A DNA stretch of 64,000 nt from Cordylochernes scorpioides. Its lineage: Eukaryota; Arthropoda; Arachnida; Pseudoscorpiones; Chernetidae. Below the pieces are notes generated by a model. That model was not told where the DNA came from and did not search any database. It saw only the letters and a program-made list of their open reading frames with translations. Below are positions 10,017 to 20,045 of the stretch, piece by piece. The DNA lies in NCBI GenBank assembly GCA_030710605.1, contig CP092876.1:67456115-67520114 (forward strand). Direction: 5' to 3'. The position numbers and the translations under genes are program-made. The number at the start of each line of letters is the position of its first letter. The first letter of the stretch is position 1.

Positions 10017-10300
10017 TTTCTTGATTAATCAAGAATGGGTATTTGGCCAATTCTGGAATAATTAAAAATCAACGAGAATAGTCGATATTTATTCCGATAG
10101 ATGGCGCCAGCCATCAGCAACTTTCAGTTGCATGATAAGGAGATGCCTTTTTCTTAATTTATGCACCTTATCCCAATACAATGTTACATTTGTACTATAT
10201 TTTCACATTGTGTAGCGTCCTCACGCAATTCTGGCCTTAACTACCCGTTTCATGATTTTTCAGGATGCCTTAATGACCAATTTTTTGGTCGTTGAGGTAC

Positions 10301-10354
10301 AGCTTGCACCACGCTGATGAGGGTCAACAGCCCGAAACGCGTCCGTGGTTAGCT
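10301..10354 (+). ncRNA. hammerhead ribozyme, plus strand (copy 11)
   Basis: Intact, 338 bp after copy 10. Confidence 0.88.
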
Positions 10355-10638
10355 TTTCTTGATTAATCAAGAATGGGTATTTGGCCAATTCTGGAATAAT
10401 TAAAAATCAAAGAGAATAGTTGATATTTATTCCGATAGATGGCGCCAGCCATCAGCAACTTTCAGTTGCATGATAAGGAGATGCCTTTTTCTTAATTTAT
10501 GCACCTTATCCCAGTACAATGTTACATTTGTACTATTTTTTCACATTGTGTAGCGTCCTCACGCAATTCTGGCCTTAACTACCCGTTTCATGATTTTTCA
10601 GGATGCCTTAATGACCAATTTTTTGGTCGTTGAGGTAC

Positions 10639-10692
10639 AGCTTGCACCACGCTGATGAGGGTCAACAGCCCGAAACGCGTCCGTGGTTAGCT
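10639..10692 (+). ncRNA. hammerhead ribozyme, plus strand (copy 12)
   Basis: Intact, 338 bp after copy 11; last copy before the array ends in (TA)n. Confidence 0.88.
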
Positions 10693-10881
10693 TTTCTTGA
10701 TTAATCAAGAATGGGTATTTGGCCAATTCTGGAATAATTAAAAATCAACGAGAATAGTTGATATTTATTCCGATAGATGGCGCCAGCCATCAGCAACTTT
10801 CAGTTGCATGATAAGGAGATGCCTTTTTCTTAATTTATGCACCTTATCCCAGTACAATGTTACATTTGTACTATTTTTTCA

Positions 10882-11716
10882 TATATATATATATATATTT
10901 TTTATAATTTTATATTTTATCCTTTTTTTTTTAATGATTTTTAAATTTTTTTATTTTAAAATATTAATATATCTAGTTGTATTTAGTAATATATCTATAT
11001 TATGAATTAACTTTTGTTATAATTTTGATTATTATGTTTTGAAACCCTAATGGTAGACCAGACATATACAAAAAATTTAAATTGAAATAATTAGTGGAAA
11101 AAGAGATCTGCTGGACCGGGGATTTTCAAATAGAAATCCAGCTGACATTTCACCCCTGCTCTATTATGTCATAGATCTCTCTTCAACCGGGTTTTATGTG
11201 TTAATATTAAGTTGCTTCAGTGAAACATTTATATGAACAAATCCAACAAATACAAGTGTTAAGAAATTCCAACTGTAAACCTACCTCGTCCGCGACGCCC
11301 TCCTCTGTAAACAGCTATTTCTGGCTGACATATGTTGCGGGGGGGACACATGTCGTTCCTTCAAAATTAGACCGCTTATTCAGAAATTTTAGAACAACAA
11401 GACAACCAAAGAAGAACGAAAAATTAGTTAAGGGAAGAAAGCCAAACTTTATAATCTTTACAGTTAGTTATATTAATATAACTGATTCAACCATTATTTA
11501 TCTTTCAATATTCCTTTAAAAAGGCAAATTATTAGATGATTAATAAAGCTATTATTTGTGAAAATTCATTTTTATTTAATTTCCATTTTCCTCCCCAGAA
11601 ATTGGAGATTAAATAAAATGAATTCTATACAATATCACTTTAAAAATCTTGTGAAAAATCTTCAAATCACTTATATAATTTAAGTTTGATCAACTGTTAA
11701 AGATTATAAATTTGTA
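10882..11716. other. AT-rich flank between satellite and Penelope-like element
   Basis: A T-rich stretch (10882-11035) is followed by mixed sequence. A less AT-rich part (11098-11350) includes CTCGTCCGCGACGCC. A plus-strand frame at 11220-11519 (99 codons) has no domain I recognise. I looked for a GIY-YIG endonuclease at the 3' side of the neighbouring Penelope-like ORF and saw none. Confidence 0.4.
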
Positions 11717-12618
11717 TTAGTTATTATTGAGAGAAATTATAGAAAGTTGATTTAATAAATGGATACTTCCATTTATTTTTTTAAAGTATTTTATAATTGA
11801 TATACTGTTGAAATATTTTACTTGTCTAATACTAAATTTGTTTTTAATAAATTCCATGTTTAAATTTTTAACATCTTCTATGAAATTTTCTAATATATTA
11901 TTTATTCTATAAAATCTTAGAAACTGACCAAAATATATACCTTTACAGCAATTTAATGATATATTAGAATTTATATTACAGTATTTTATAATATTGAAAT
12001 TATAATTACTTTTTTTATTATAAATTTTAATAGCATTATTTGTAAGGTCTATATTTAGGTCTAAAAAGTTAACTTTTTTGTTTCTATTAATTTTTTCATT
12101 GTTCTTAAGTTTCAAGTATTTAGGATATATTTCAGGTATTATGTTTTTAAACTGTGGGTTATTAAATATAATAATGTCATCTACAAAACGGAACATTTGC
12201 CAATTAACATTATTTTGTAGAAAGTATTCTCTTTCGTACCAGAATAGTATTAGATTGGCTAATAAAGGACTTGATGAAGTTCCCATGGGAACGCCTTCTG
12301 ATTGAATATATATATTTTATATTTAAATTCTATATAGTTAAAATTTAAAAATGTTTCCAGTAGAGTTTTTGCTGTTTTAAGATCTAATTTAATTGTTTTA
12401 TATCTGTCATGAATAATTTTAATGTAGAAAGTTTTGTCATTAATGAATTCGTTAAATAAATTGGTTATTTTATTATTTAGATCTCTTAAATTTATTTTAG
12501 AATATAGGTCCTCAAAGTCAAATGTGTGTACTGTTTCAATGTTTGTCCAATTGTTCATTAAATAGTTAATGATTTTTTTATTTGAGTCGATAAATTTATA
12601 AATATATTTATTAGTTAA
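11717..12618 (-). pseudogene. Penelope-like reverse transcriptase, C-terminal part
   Basis: Two minus-strand frames overlap at 12259-12286. The upstream one has TFDFEDLYSKINL, the palm motif A region of Penelope-type RTs (typically DVxxLYTNI). The downstream one has MGTSSSPLLANLILFWYE (motif B) and FRFVDDIIIF (catalytic motif C, with VDD). A one-base loss at about 12285 breaks motif B. After motif C a thumb-like, lysine- and isoleucine-rich region runs to a TAA at 11717. No GIY-YIG endonuclease follows, so this copy looks endonuclease-lacking or truncated. Confidence 0.75.
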
Positions 12619-13322
12619 CTAGCGGACGTACCCGGCTTCGCCCGGGTTTTACCCGAGTAAAAGTTTGTCTAACGAATCTCTCGATAAAGTGAACATTTTT
12701 TCCCGGTCCCTTGAAAAATACTCGATAAGTTGAATAAAATCAATATTAATTGGTTCCCTCGGTAATTGGAAGTTAAAGGAATAGTATCTTGCCTTGGAAT
12801 TGTATCATTATTCTTGTATGGATGTACCCGGCTTCGCCCGGGTTTTACCCGAGTAAAGGTTTGTTTAACGAATCTCTCGATAAAGTGAACATTTTTTCCC
12901 GGTCCCTTGAAAAATACTCGATAAGTTGAATAAAATCAATATTAATTGGTTCCCTCGGTAATTGGAAGTTAAAGGAATATTATCTTGCCTTTGAATTGTA
13001 TCATTATTCTTGTCTCAAATAAATTGCCGTGTCATCCTGAATTTTGTCTTTCCTAATTTTCTACATTACAAAATCATCGTATCATCATGATAATATTTAG
13101 AGCAGATTGTTGAATTATAACAGATAAATTAGAATATTTATCTTGATTATTTCTAGGCGAAAAGTTATTTCAAAAATTTTATTGGCTAGAAACCTTCCCA
13201 GTACTATACTAAATAACTTCCCAAAGTTTCATGGCGATCCAATGAGTGGTTTGGTCAGGCATAAAGGACAAACAAACAAACAAACAAACAGACACACATA
13301 CATTCATTTATATATATATAGA
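12619..13322 (-). mobile_element. non-autonomous Helitron, family B, copy 1, inside the Penelope-like ORF
   Basis: On the minus strand it starts with TC (13322-13321), has a TGTTTGTTTG-type microsatellite, and ends with hairpin CCCGGGCGAAGCCGGG and CTAG (12622-12619). It lies between A and T. The 3' terminal segment is present twice: the hairpin block at about 12627-12655 recurs at about 12825-12853, with the roughly 200 bp after it also repeated. The Penelope-like frame resumes on both sides, so the insertion came later. Confidence 0.88.
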
Positions 13323-14275
13323 TTTATTTATAATAAATTGTAGTGTTGAAGCTAATTGTATATCAATGTTTTTTATAACTGAATTTATACCAGATGTGAT
13401 TGTTCTGAAAGAAATAGGTTTTTTGTGTAGTTTAGGAATTATATAGAACTTTGGTATGTTTGGATTTTTGTAGTAATTATAAATTTTTAGTGAATTTTCA
13501 ACGTTTTTGATGTCTTTTTTGATTTTTGTTGCTGTATTTCTAGCAAAAGTGTATTTGTGATTATTATCAATTTCCTTTTTTAGTATATCGTGGTATAGAT
13601 TTTTACAAATTATAGATAAGTTATTGGAACATTTATCTATAGGAGTGATAATAAAGTCCTTCTGTAAATTAATTATATTTTCTTTAAATGAAGGAATATC
13701 TGAATTAGGTTTTGTGTATTTAAGTGTATTATTATAATAATTTATAATTTCCTTTTTAATATTATGTTTCCATTCCAGAAAAGTAAATTCTGGAATACTG
13801 TATTTTATACTAGTTTTATTTATGAAAATATCTATATCTTTTAATATAGATTTAATTGTATTATTATAATTGTGTTTAATTTGAGGTATATATTTATACC
13901 CTTTATTTAAAATATCCTGATATTCTGGATTTAAAAAAGAAAAATTGCTAGTTAATATATGACCTGAGAACTTATATCTATCAATATAGTTGTTGCAATT
14001 ACATTTAATTTTTTTTTAAATTTGCCAAATTATTAATAAATTGGTTATAATTGCAAACTAAACTACCTATATTTTTGTTGTATATCCAGATTGTTTTAAA
14101 ATTTAAATTTCTTATAGGGAAAAGATTATTGATGTTTTGGTTATTAAAAATATCATTAAATTTAATATGATTAAATAAATTGTTATTAAATTTAATGATA
14201 ATATTAATGTTATTAGTAGATTGTTTAATTTTTCTGTATTTTTCTGTATTCTTATCAGTTTAATCTTTAAATTTT
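13323..14275 (-). pseudogene. Penelope-like reverse transcriptase, N-terminal part
   Basis: Too broken for one ORF but readable on the minus strand. From high to low coordinates it shows IWIYNKNIGSLVCNYNQF, KCNCNNYIDRYKFSGHILTS, IPEFTFLEWKHNIKKEI, DFIITPIDKCSNNLSIIC, FYIIPKLHKKPISFRTITSG and SVIKNIDIQLASTLQ. The PKxHK motif followed by FRxIxS is the fingers signature of Penelope-like RTs, and the ITPxDK motif precedes it as expected. The frame reaches the Helitron and continues beyond it at 12618. A stop and frame change near 14017 break the N-terminal end. Confidence 0.75.
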
Positions 14276-14290
14276 AAATATAGAATCACT

Positions 14291-14689
14291 ATTATATTTT
14301 TATTATATAGTTTTTACACTATATATATATATATATATATTCACAATTGCCCCCAGTAAATGACACAAAAATGATGATCGATTATCAAATTATATACATA
14401 TTTCAAAACAGTTTAAATAGCCTCCGAAAGATGGCGGGACAAGTCCAGGGAATGTTACAGCTAATTAAAACAACCGTCATTTTATTTGTTTACAAAATTA
14501 AATATATAAGAAATATATAACATTACATATTTATATTAGTCCCTTTGAATTATAAAAATAATTTGGCAATATTATCACACAAATTGTACTGTTTAAATAT
14601 ATATCTAGACTTTAAACATTTATAAGCTAAAACATATTTCAAAGTCCAGTCAAAATCAAAATCCCAGACATTCTAGAGCATTAGACAAC
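14291..14689 (-). repeat. probable 3' end region of the Copia element
   Basis: Starts with a (TA)n run (about 14320-14340), then non-coding AT-rich sequence up to the Copia RNase H. Part of it is probably a 3' LTR, but no partner copy is in the window, so its ends cannot be fixed. Confidence 0.35.
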
Positions 14690-15488
14690 TTATTTTTAGT
14701 TAAAGCTTTAGTTAAAAAATCAGAAAGATTATTTTCAGATTGTATATATTCTAAAATGAAATTATTTGAAATAATTTGTTCATGTAAGTAAGAAATAACT
14801 CTGATCATATGTGCTGAATTAGCAGATATATTAAAATTTGTACAAAGTTTTATAGCTGAAATATTGTCACAGTATATTTTAGTGGGTTGATAGCCATTTT
14901 CTAATTAAAATAGTTCCTCAATAATGTATTGTAAATGGATTGACTTCTTACAGCAACTTAACAATGCTTGTAATTCACTGTCACAAGTAGAAAGTGAAGG
15001 TTGTGCTTGAAATTTAGAGTTCCAAGATATCAAATTGTCTCCAACAGTAAACAAATATTCAGTAAATGATTTCTTTTTGCACTTACCATCTCTCCAGCTA
15101 GAATCAGAAAATCCTGTAAGTTGGGTATTACCTTTATTGTAACATAAGGCAAAGTTAATAGTTTTTTTCAAGTATCCAAAAATTCTTTTGATACATTAAA
15201 ATTAATTTCTCTAGGATCCTGTGAATATTTTGAAAGCTGTGTCAGAGGAAAAGATAGGTCAGGTCTTGTCTTTACACTTAGAAACAGCAAATTTCCTAGG
15301 ATTTCTTGGTATTTTTTTGGATCACATTTCTTGGAGTTTTCATATTGTGAAAAATCAATATTTACATCTAAAGGTGTTGACTTAGTTTTGCAGTTTTCCA
15401 TTTCAAATTTTATTAAGATATTTTTAATATAAGCTTTCTGGTTAATGAATATTTTGCCATTTTCTTTGTATATTTCCATTCCTAGCAA
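14690..15488 (-). pseudogene. Copia reverse transcriptase end and RNase H
   Basis: The frame at 15168-15488 has LGMEIYKENGKIFINQKAYI and KTRPDLSFPLTQLSKY, the C-terminal part of a Copia RT (RVT_2). The frame at 14905-15171 has LTGFSDSSWRDGKCKKKSFTE and STCDSELQAL, a Copia RNase H. Its end is still readable down to about 14690 after a stop at 14905. Adjacent frames overlap, so a frameshift lies at about 15170. Confidence 0.85.
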
Positions 15489-15797
15489 ATTGGTATTTTT
15501 AGTATTTTCCTAGAGTTTGAATTTATTTTCTATTTTTGATATGGCTTGATTTAGTATATTTGTGTGAATCTGAATATATGGCAAGAATATCATCCACATA
15601 TATTTCCAGAATTAACTTAGAATTGTTCTTCTCATATAAAAAAAAACACATTTATCTGAGGTTAGATTTTTAAAACCTTCATCTAAAAGATGACTTTTGA
15701 GGGTGTCATAAAATACTTTGGCTGATTGATGAAGACCATATATTGCCTTTTTGAGCTTGCAAACCATGTTTTTATCATCCATTTCAAAACCTTCAGG
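15489..15797 (-). pseudogene. degenerate middle of the Copia reverse transcriptase
   Basis: No long frame, but minus-strand pieces are readable: VCKLKKAIYGLHQSAKVFYD just after the stop at 15798, then a YxDD-like palm segment near 15590 in another frame. These join 15798-16910 to 15168-15488 as one broken RT. Confidence 0.7.
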
Positions 15798-16910
15798 TTA
15801 TAACATATATTGTTTTTCTTGGAGGTCACCATACAAATATGCTGTTTCAATATCATAATTTTTAAAATCATAATTTTGCATTGCAGCATAACAAAGTAAT
15901 ATTCTGAGTGTATCAGAACTTATAACTGGTGAAAATGTTTGATAGTAATCAATTCCATATTTTTGAGAATAACCAGCTACAACCAATCTGGCTTTGTATC
16001 TTTTTCCTATTGTGGGGTCATTTTTAATGGTAAAAATCCATTTGCTTTTGATTGGTTTTGTTCCTTTAGGAAGTGTTTCAATGTCCCATACATGGTGTTC
16101 TAATAAATAATTTAATTCTTTTTTCATGGCTTCTGTCCATTTACTTGCTTGTGGGCATTCAATTGCTTCTTTATAAGTTTTTGGTATATGATTTTGATAC
16201 TGAGTCATTAATAGAGTATCATTTGGGGCTTGAATAATTGAATTTTCTTCATATTCTTCACTCAAACTTGGTTCATAATAGAAGCCTGGTCTTTGTGTGT
16301 GTCTAAAGTTGTATCTTGTATTTGATGCTGGATTCTTAATTTCAACAGAGGATTCTTCATCTCCTGATGATGAATTTGTTTCTTCTTCTGCAGGTCCATC
16401 TATCTTGATGATTGAGTAATCTGTGCTGTCTTGTTCATTAGAAGTTAATAGTTCTGCACCTTTTTGATTTTCTAAAAAGGCAACATCTCTTGTTTCTGTA
16501 ATTGTAAAATTTTCTGGGTTGCAAATTCTATATGCTTTTCTGCATGAAGAATATCCCACAAAAATGCCTGTTTTAATATTTTTTTCAAATTTATATCTTT
16601 TATGTTTAGGTTTCCAGAATTCTACTTTGCAACCAAAATCCTTTAAGTGAGAGACTGTAGGTTTTCTTCCAGTGAACATTTTTTCTGGAGTCTTGTTAGT
16701 ATTATGGTAAGAAGGAGTTCTGTTTTTAAGGTATGCAAAGGTATTCATAGCTTCAGCCCAAAATTTTATTGGTATTCCAGATTCTATTAATAGGGCTCTT
16801 GTTCCTTCTATTAGGCTTCTGTTAGCTCCTTCACATCTTCCATTTTGAGCAGGGGAAAAAAAGGTAGTCCTTTGATGTTCTATTCCTTTCCTTTTCAGAA
16901 AGGATTCCAA
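15798..16910 (-). pseudogene. Copia integrase end and start of reverse transcriptase
   Basis: The N-terminal part is the end of the integrase core (NGRCEGANRSLIEG holds the catalytic Glu). Then come the Copia-type post-core motif (LKDFGCKVEFWKP, GIFVGYSS), an acidic linker, and the RT start: ASKWTEAMKKELNYLLEHHVW, KSKWIFTIK, YKARLVVAGYSQKYGIDYYQ, YDIETAYLYGDLQEKQYM. A TAA at 15798 cuts the RT. The second integrase Asp (SDNGTEF) is readable only in another frame near 16930. Confidence 0.88.
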
Positions 16911-16938
16911 TTCTTGGTTGTTGAATTCAGTACCATTA

Positions 16939-17784
16939 TCACTCCTGAATTTTTAATCCTTTTTTGGTGGTGTTCTCTATATATTCTATAAATTCTTTAA
17001 GTATTTCTTGAGTTTCTGATTTTGCTTTTAAGAATCTAGTGAATAATTTCCTTGAATAGTCATCTACTATAGTAAGAATAAATCTTGCTTTACCAATAGA
17101 TTCTTCTTTTATGGGCCCAATTAAATCAATATGCAAAAGTTTTAATGATTGTGAGGTTTGAATTTTTTCAATTCTTTTAAAAGGTTTTCTTGAGTATTTA
17201 GATTTAATACATGTAATGCAATCATTTAAGTCTCCTTTAGATATGCAATCAAATTTGTATACAAAGTTTTTGTTTTTCATTATAGTCAGGTAATTTTCAT
17301 TAGGGTGGCCCAATCTTTTATGCCAAATATCCCAATTAACTTTGAAGACTTTATCTTCTTCATCCCTTGAATCAGAGGAGTTTATTATATAAAAATCATC
17401 AATTTTTTGAGCTTCCAATATGACTTGATCCTTGAAATCTATTATAGTACATTTGTCTTTGCTAAAAATTATTCTTTGGTAGTCTTGTACTAATTTTCCT
17501 ACAGACAACAAATTTCCTTTGATTTGTGGTACAAATAGTACATCTTTGAGGATAAGTAAATTTTCTTCTTTTGTTTTGATTTTTACATTTCCTATAGCTT
17601 TGGATTCAATTTGAGTGTCATCAGCAAGGATTATTTTCTTTTCCTTATTTTCTGAATCTTTTAAAAGTTCAAAACAGGATATCATATGGCTTGTAGCACC
17701 ACTATCAATTATCCATTCCTGTTCACTCTTTTCTTGATTTTTGGCTATCAGACAATTTGATTCGCCGCCAGGAGGCCAAGGCAA
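16939..17784 (-). pseudogene. Copia protease and integrase N-terminal part
   Basis: EWIIDSGATSHM is the Copia aspartic protease motif. HKRLGHPN and CITCIKSKYSRKPF form the integrase zinc-binding region. LLHIDLIGPI and LTIVDDYSRKLF start the catalytic core. The order protease, integrase, RT identifies Ty1/Copia. The frame is lost at 16939. No gag is present: the element ends abruptly at a short GC-rich patch (about 17763-17795) and different sequence follows, so it is truncated. Confidence 0.88.
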
Positions 17785-17931
17785 GCGGCCGCATTGAAAA
17801 ACGCTCCCGAATAATTTGTAAGTAATTTATGTTTTTTCTTAGTTAAAGCGGATAATTACTGAAAAAAAGGGGAAAAGCTAAGTTATAACTTATTTAGAAG
17901 ATAATAATAATAAAACTGTTGTAAGGACGAG
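17785..17931 (+). other. junction between Copia and CR1/L2-like LINE
   Basis: Holds a GC-rich patch with a GCGGCCGC octamer at about 17786-17793, then AT-rich sequence that probably serves as the LINE 5' UTR. Confidence 0.4.
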
Positions 17932-18897
17932 ATGAAAATTCCGAAATTTGCATACTTGTTGCTAGTTCTCCATATCATAATTTGTTTCAAACGGCCAGAA
18001 TACCTAATCCAAGAGTTTGTTAAACGCAAACTGAGAATGTATCGGAAATCAAACGATGGATTTGGATGTGATGGCACTCCTATACTACTACTACCGAACA
18101 TATCCAGTGGCTATTGTATCCAGGTCATTTGGTTACTCCTAATGATCAGTGGTATTGAGCCTAACCCTGGCCCCAAAAAGCAGACAACTTCGTTAACAGA
18201 GCCAACCCCCACAGGGAAGGAATCGGCTGATACTGAGTTGAAGACAATGATCGTCCAAATGTCATCAGAGATCAGAAATCTTGGCGAGAGAATAGATAGG
18301 AGATTGTCAAACATCGAGAAAAGAATGATAGAGTGGCACCAGAGACTTCTTGGAGTTGAAATGAAGTTAGCAACTTGTGTGGAAACCTCGGCTGCTACGA
18401 ACGAGAAAGTCTCTGAGAATGTAACTAAGTTAAGGGAAATTGAAGCCAGGACCGACTTTCTAGAGATGAAGCTGCGGGAGCCAAATCTCGTTTTCTACGG
18501 AGTTGAGGGAGAAGCGAATGAAGGACCAGCTGAAAGTCTTCAAAAAGTTAAATCTATTATAAAAGAAAAAATGCTGATTCTAGAAAATATAAGTATAACT
18601 AAATGCCATAGACTTGGAAAGGCTAATAAATCGCCTATTTTGATTTCATTGCCTGAATATGAGGACAGAATTAAATTATTCAAAAATACGACTAAACTTA
18701 GAGATAGCAAAATTTACATAAACAAAGATTACAGTAAAAAGATTAGAGATCAACGGCTTATTCTTATTGATAAAAGGAAAGAACTTTTTGAAAAAGGCAC
18801 TCGATCAAAGTTGAGAGATAACAAACTTATTGTAAACGGTGTAGTTTATGAAGCTGTAAATGGCCAAGTTGTCAATACTAATGGAAATAAGATATAG
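17932..18897 (+). CDS. CR1/L2-like LINE ORF1 protein with 2A-like motif
   Basis: 321 codons, open. Residues 7-19 are hydrophobic. Residues 67-81 read IWLLLMISGIEPNPGP, with the EPNPGP core at 76-81 (bases 18157-18174), matching the 2A ribosome-skipping consensus (D-[VI]-E-x-N-P-G/P) except that the Asp is absent. Such motifs occur near the N-terminus of ORF1 in several CR1/L2 and trypanosome LINEs. A coiled coil follows (residues about 100-180), then an L1 ORF1-like RNA-binding domain (PNLVFYGVEG; KCHRLGKANKSPILISL; the basic stretch YSKKIRDQRLILIDKRKELF). It would coat element RNA. Confidence 0.8.
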   Translation: MKIPKFAYLLLVLHIIICFKRPEYLIQEFVKRKLRMYRKSNDGFGCDGTPILLLPNISSGYCIQVIWLLLMISGIEPNPGPKKQTTSLTEPTPTGKESADTELKTMIVQMSSEIRNLGERIDRRLSNIEKRMIEWHQRLLGVEMKLATCVETSAATNEKVSENVTKLREIEARTDFLEMKLREPNLVFYGVEGEANEGPAESLQKVKSIIKEKMLILENISITKCHRLGKANKSPILISLPEYEDRIKLFKNTTKLRDSKIYINKDYSKKIRDQRLILIDKRKELFEKGTRSKLRDNKLIVNGVVYEAVNGQVVNTNGNKI

Positions 18898-19290
18898 CAA
18901 AAACAGAACATAACATTGAATGTAAATAAGACTTTCCAGATTGATAATCAGATTTCTAATATAGTGTCCATACAGCCTCTTTATGATAAAACACTAACGG
19001 CTAAAACTTCTAAATTTAAAAACACAAAGGTTACAAAAAATATATCAGAGAGAGATACAACTAAAATCAGATATCCACATACGATAAACTGTGAATCGGC
19101 AATAAGAGACAAACAAGTAACCCAGGTCAAACATATAGAAACTAAGATTAAAATGTTACAATTGGAATATAAATGGATTTAATAGAATAACATCAATATT
19201 TCCACTCTCTGAATACCTAAAAAAAATACGAACTTTTGCACTGAGTGAAACATGGATTACTAATGATTTCGAATTATTCTCATCTTAAAT
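18898..19290 (+). pseudogene. LINE ORF1-ORF2 junction and start of endonuclease
   Basis: A weak frame at 18916-19182 has no domain. At about 19221-19287 a frame reads IRTFALSETWITNDFELF and then stops; the SETW block is the catalytic-Glu motif of LINE apurinic endonucleases. Nothing of the endonuclease or RT follows. The LINE copy therefore ends within ORF2, an unusual 3' loss. Confidence 0.6.
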
Positions 19291-19871
19291 ATTTTATTGA
19301 ACTCTATTTAACATTTAAAAAAAAATCATATTTCCACTATTTATTTTTTTTTCGTTAATAACCACAATACCCTATAGCTTCACATTGCAATCTTATATTT
19401 TAAATTCCCAAACTTTTAGTATTTTGATCTTTTCTTATTTAATCTGATTTCACAATGTTTTTGTTTTTAGGATTTGTATTTTTACGCACTTTACCTTTTT
19501 CATATGTAATTATATCTAAAAGCGTACCTAACTATGTAAATTTATCATTACCAACATATGTAAATTTTAACTTTTGTTTTTGTCCACCTTGATTCTTTTT
19601 CTTCAAAATGACCATTCTTTATTCCTGCCATTACTTTAAAAAAATATATTTACATGTTCATTCTTATTTACATATTTTCCTTTTGTATATATTACCTTTT
19701 GCCCACTGATTATTGCTTTTTCACAAATGCCTTTTATTTTTCTTATAATCATCATATGTTTTCCACTTATCCTTTGTTAATGTAATTTTCATATTGTTTC
19801 CAATGTTCTTCATATTCTCATGTTATACTTTTGTATTTATCATTCATTTTATTTTTCTTCCTCATTAATGA
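19290..19871 (-). mobile_element. inverted fragment of the LARD-like LTR element interior
   Basis: T-rich non-coding sequence. Its reverse complement matches 32090-32720 in several stretches, for example the block with GTGAAGCTATAG and ATTGTGGT (here at about 19365-19390). No gene is present. Confidence 0.6.
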
Positions 19872-20045
19872 TGTTGTGTCGCCTCCCAGTAGTAGTCACG
19901 ACACGCAGCCTATATTTACTGGTCAATTTCTCTTTTATTGCACCGTTAATGTTCTATATATATATACAAATATATATTTACATATTAATAATAAAAAAAA
20001 CATGAAAAATACATACAGATATTTAACAATTTACATACACAACAC
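19872..20045 (-). repeat. LTR of a further minus-strand LTR element
   Basis: On the plus strand it starts TGTTGTGTCGCC and ends ACACAACA, then a pyrimidine tract (TCTCCCCTCTT), which on the minus strand is a polypurine tract before a TG...CA LTR. It contains two (TA)n-like runs. No second copy is in the window. Confidence 0.55.

Larger units (their letters stand above)
7208..10881. repeat. 338-bp hammerhead-ribozyme satellite in a large inverted array
   Basis: About eleven copies of a 338-bp unit lie between two (TA)n runs. The period is exact: landmarks fall at 7352, 7690, 8028, 8366 and again at 9287, 9625, 9963, 10301, 10639. Units 7208-8547 are in one orientation, 8550-8945 inverted, about 8969-9263 direct again, and 9266-10881 inverted. 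Copies are very similar, so amplification or homogenisation is recent. Each unit holds a hammerhead ribozyme core, the palindrome TTCTTGATTAATCAAGAA and an ACCAAAAAATTGGT palindrome. Open frames in it (for example two identical 77-codon frames across the inversion junctions) are by-products of the arrangement. Confidence 0.95.

Noticed and set aside
7208..10881. CRISPR-like or prokaryotic repeat array
   Set aside because: Units are 338 bp with no spacers, and the surroundings are clearly eukaryotic transposons.
11100..11190. Possible ribozyme or structured RNA near the Penelope-like element (AGATCTGCTGG...AGATCTCT)
   Set aside because: Short complementary pieces exist but no CTGATGA/GAAA core; not enough to call.
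11220..11519. 99-codon plus-strand ORF as a host gene
   Set aside because: No domain, no coding bias I can see, and no neighbour to support it.
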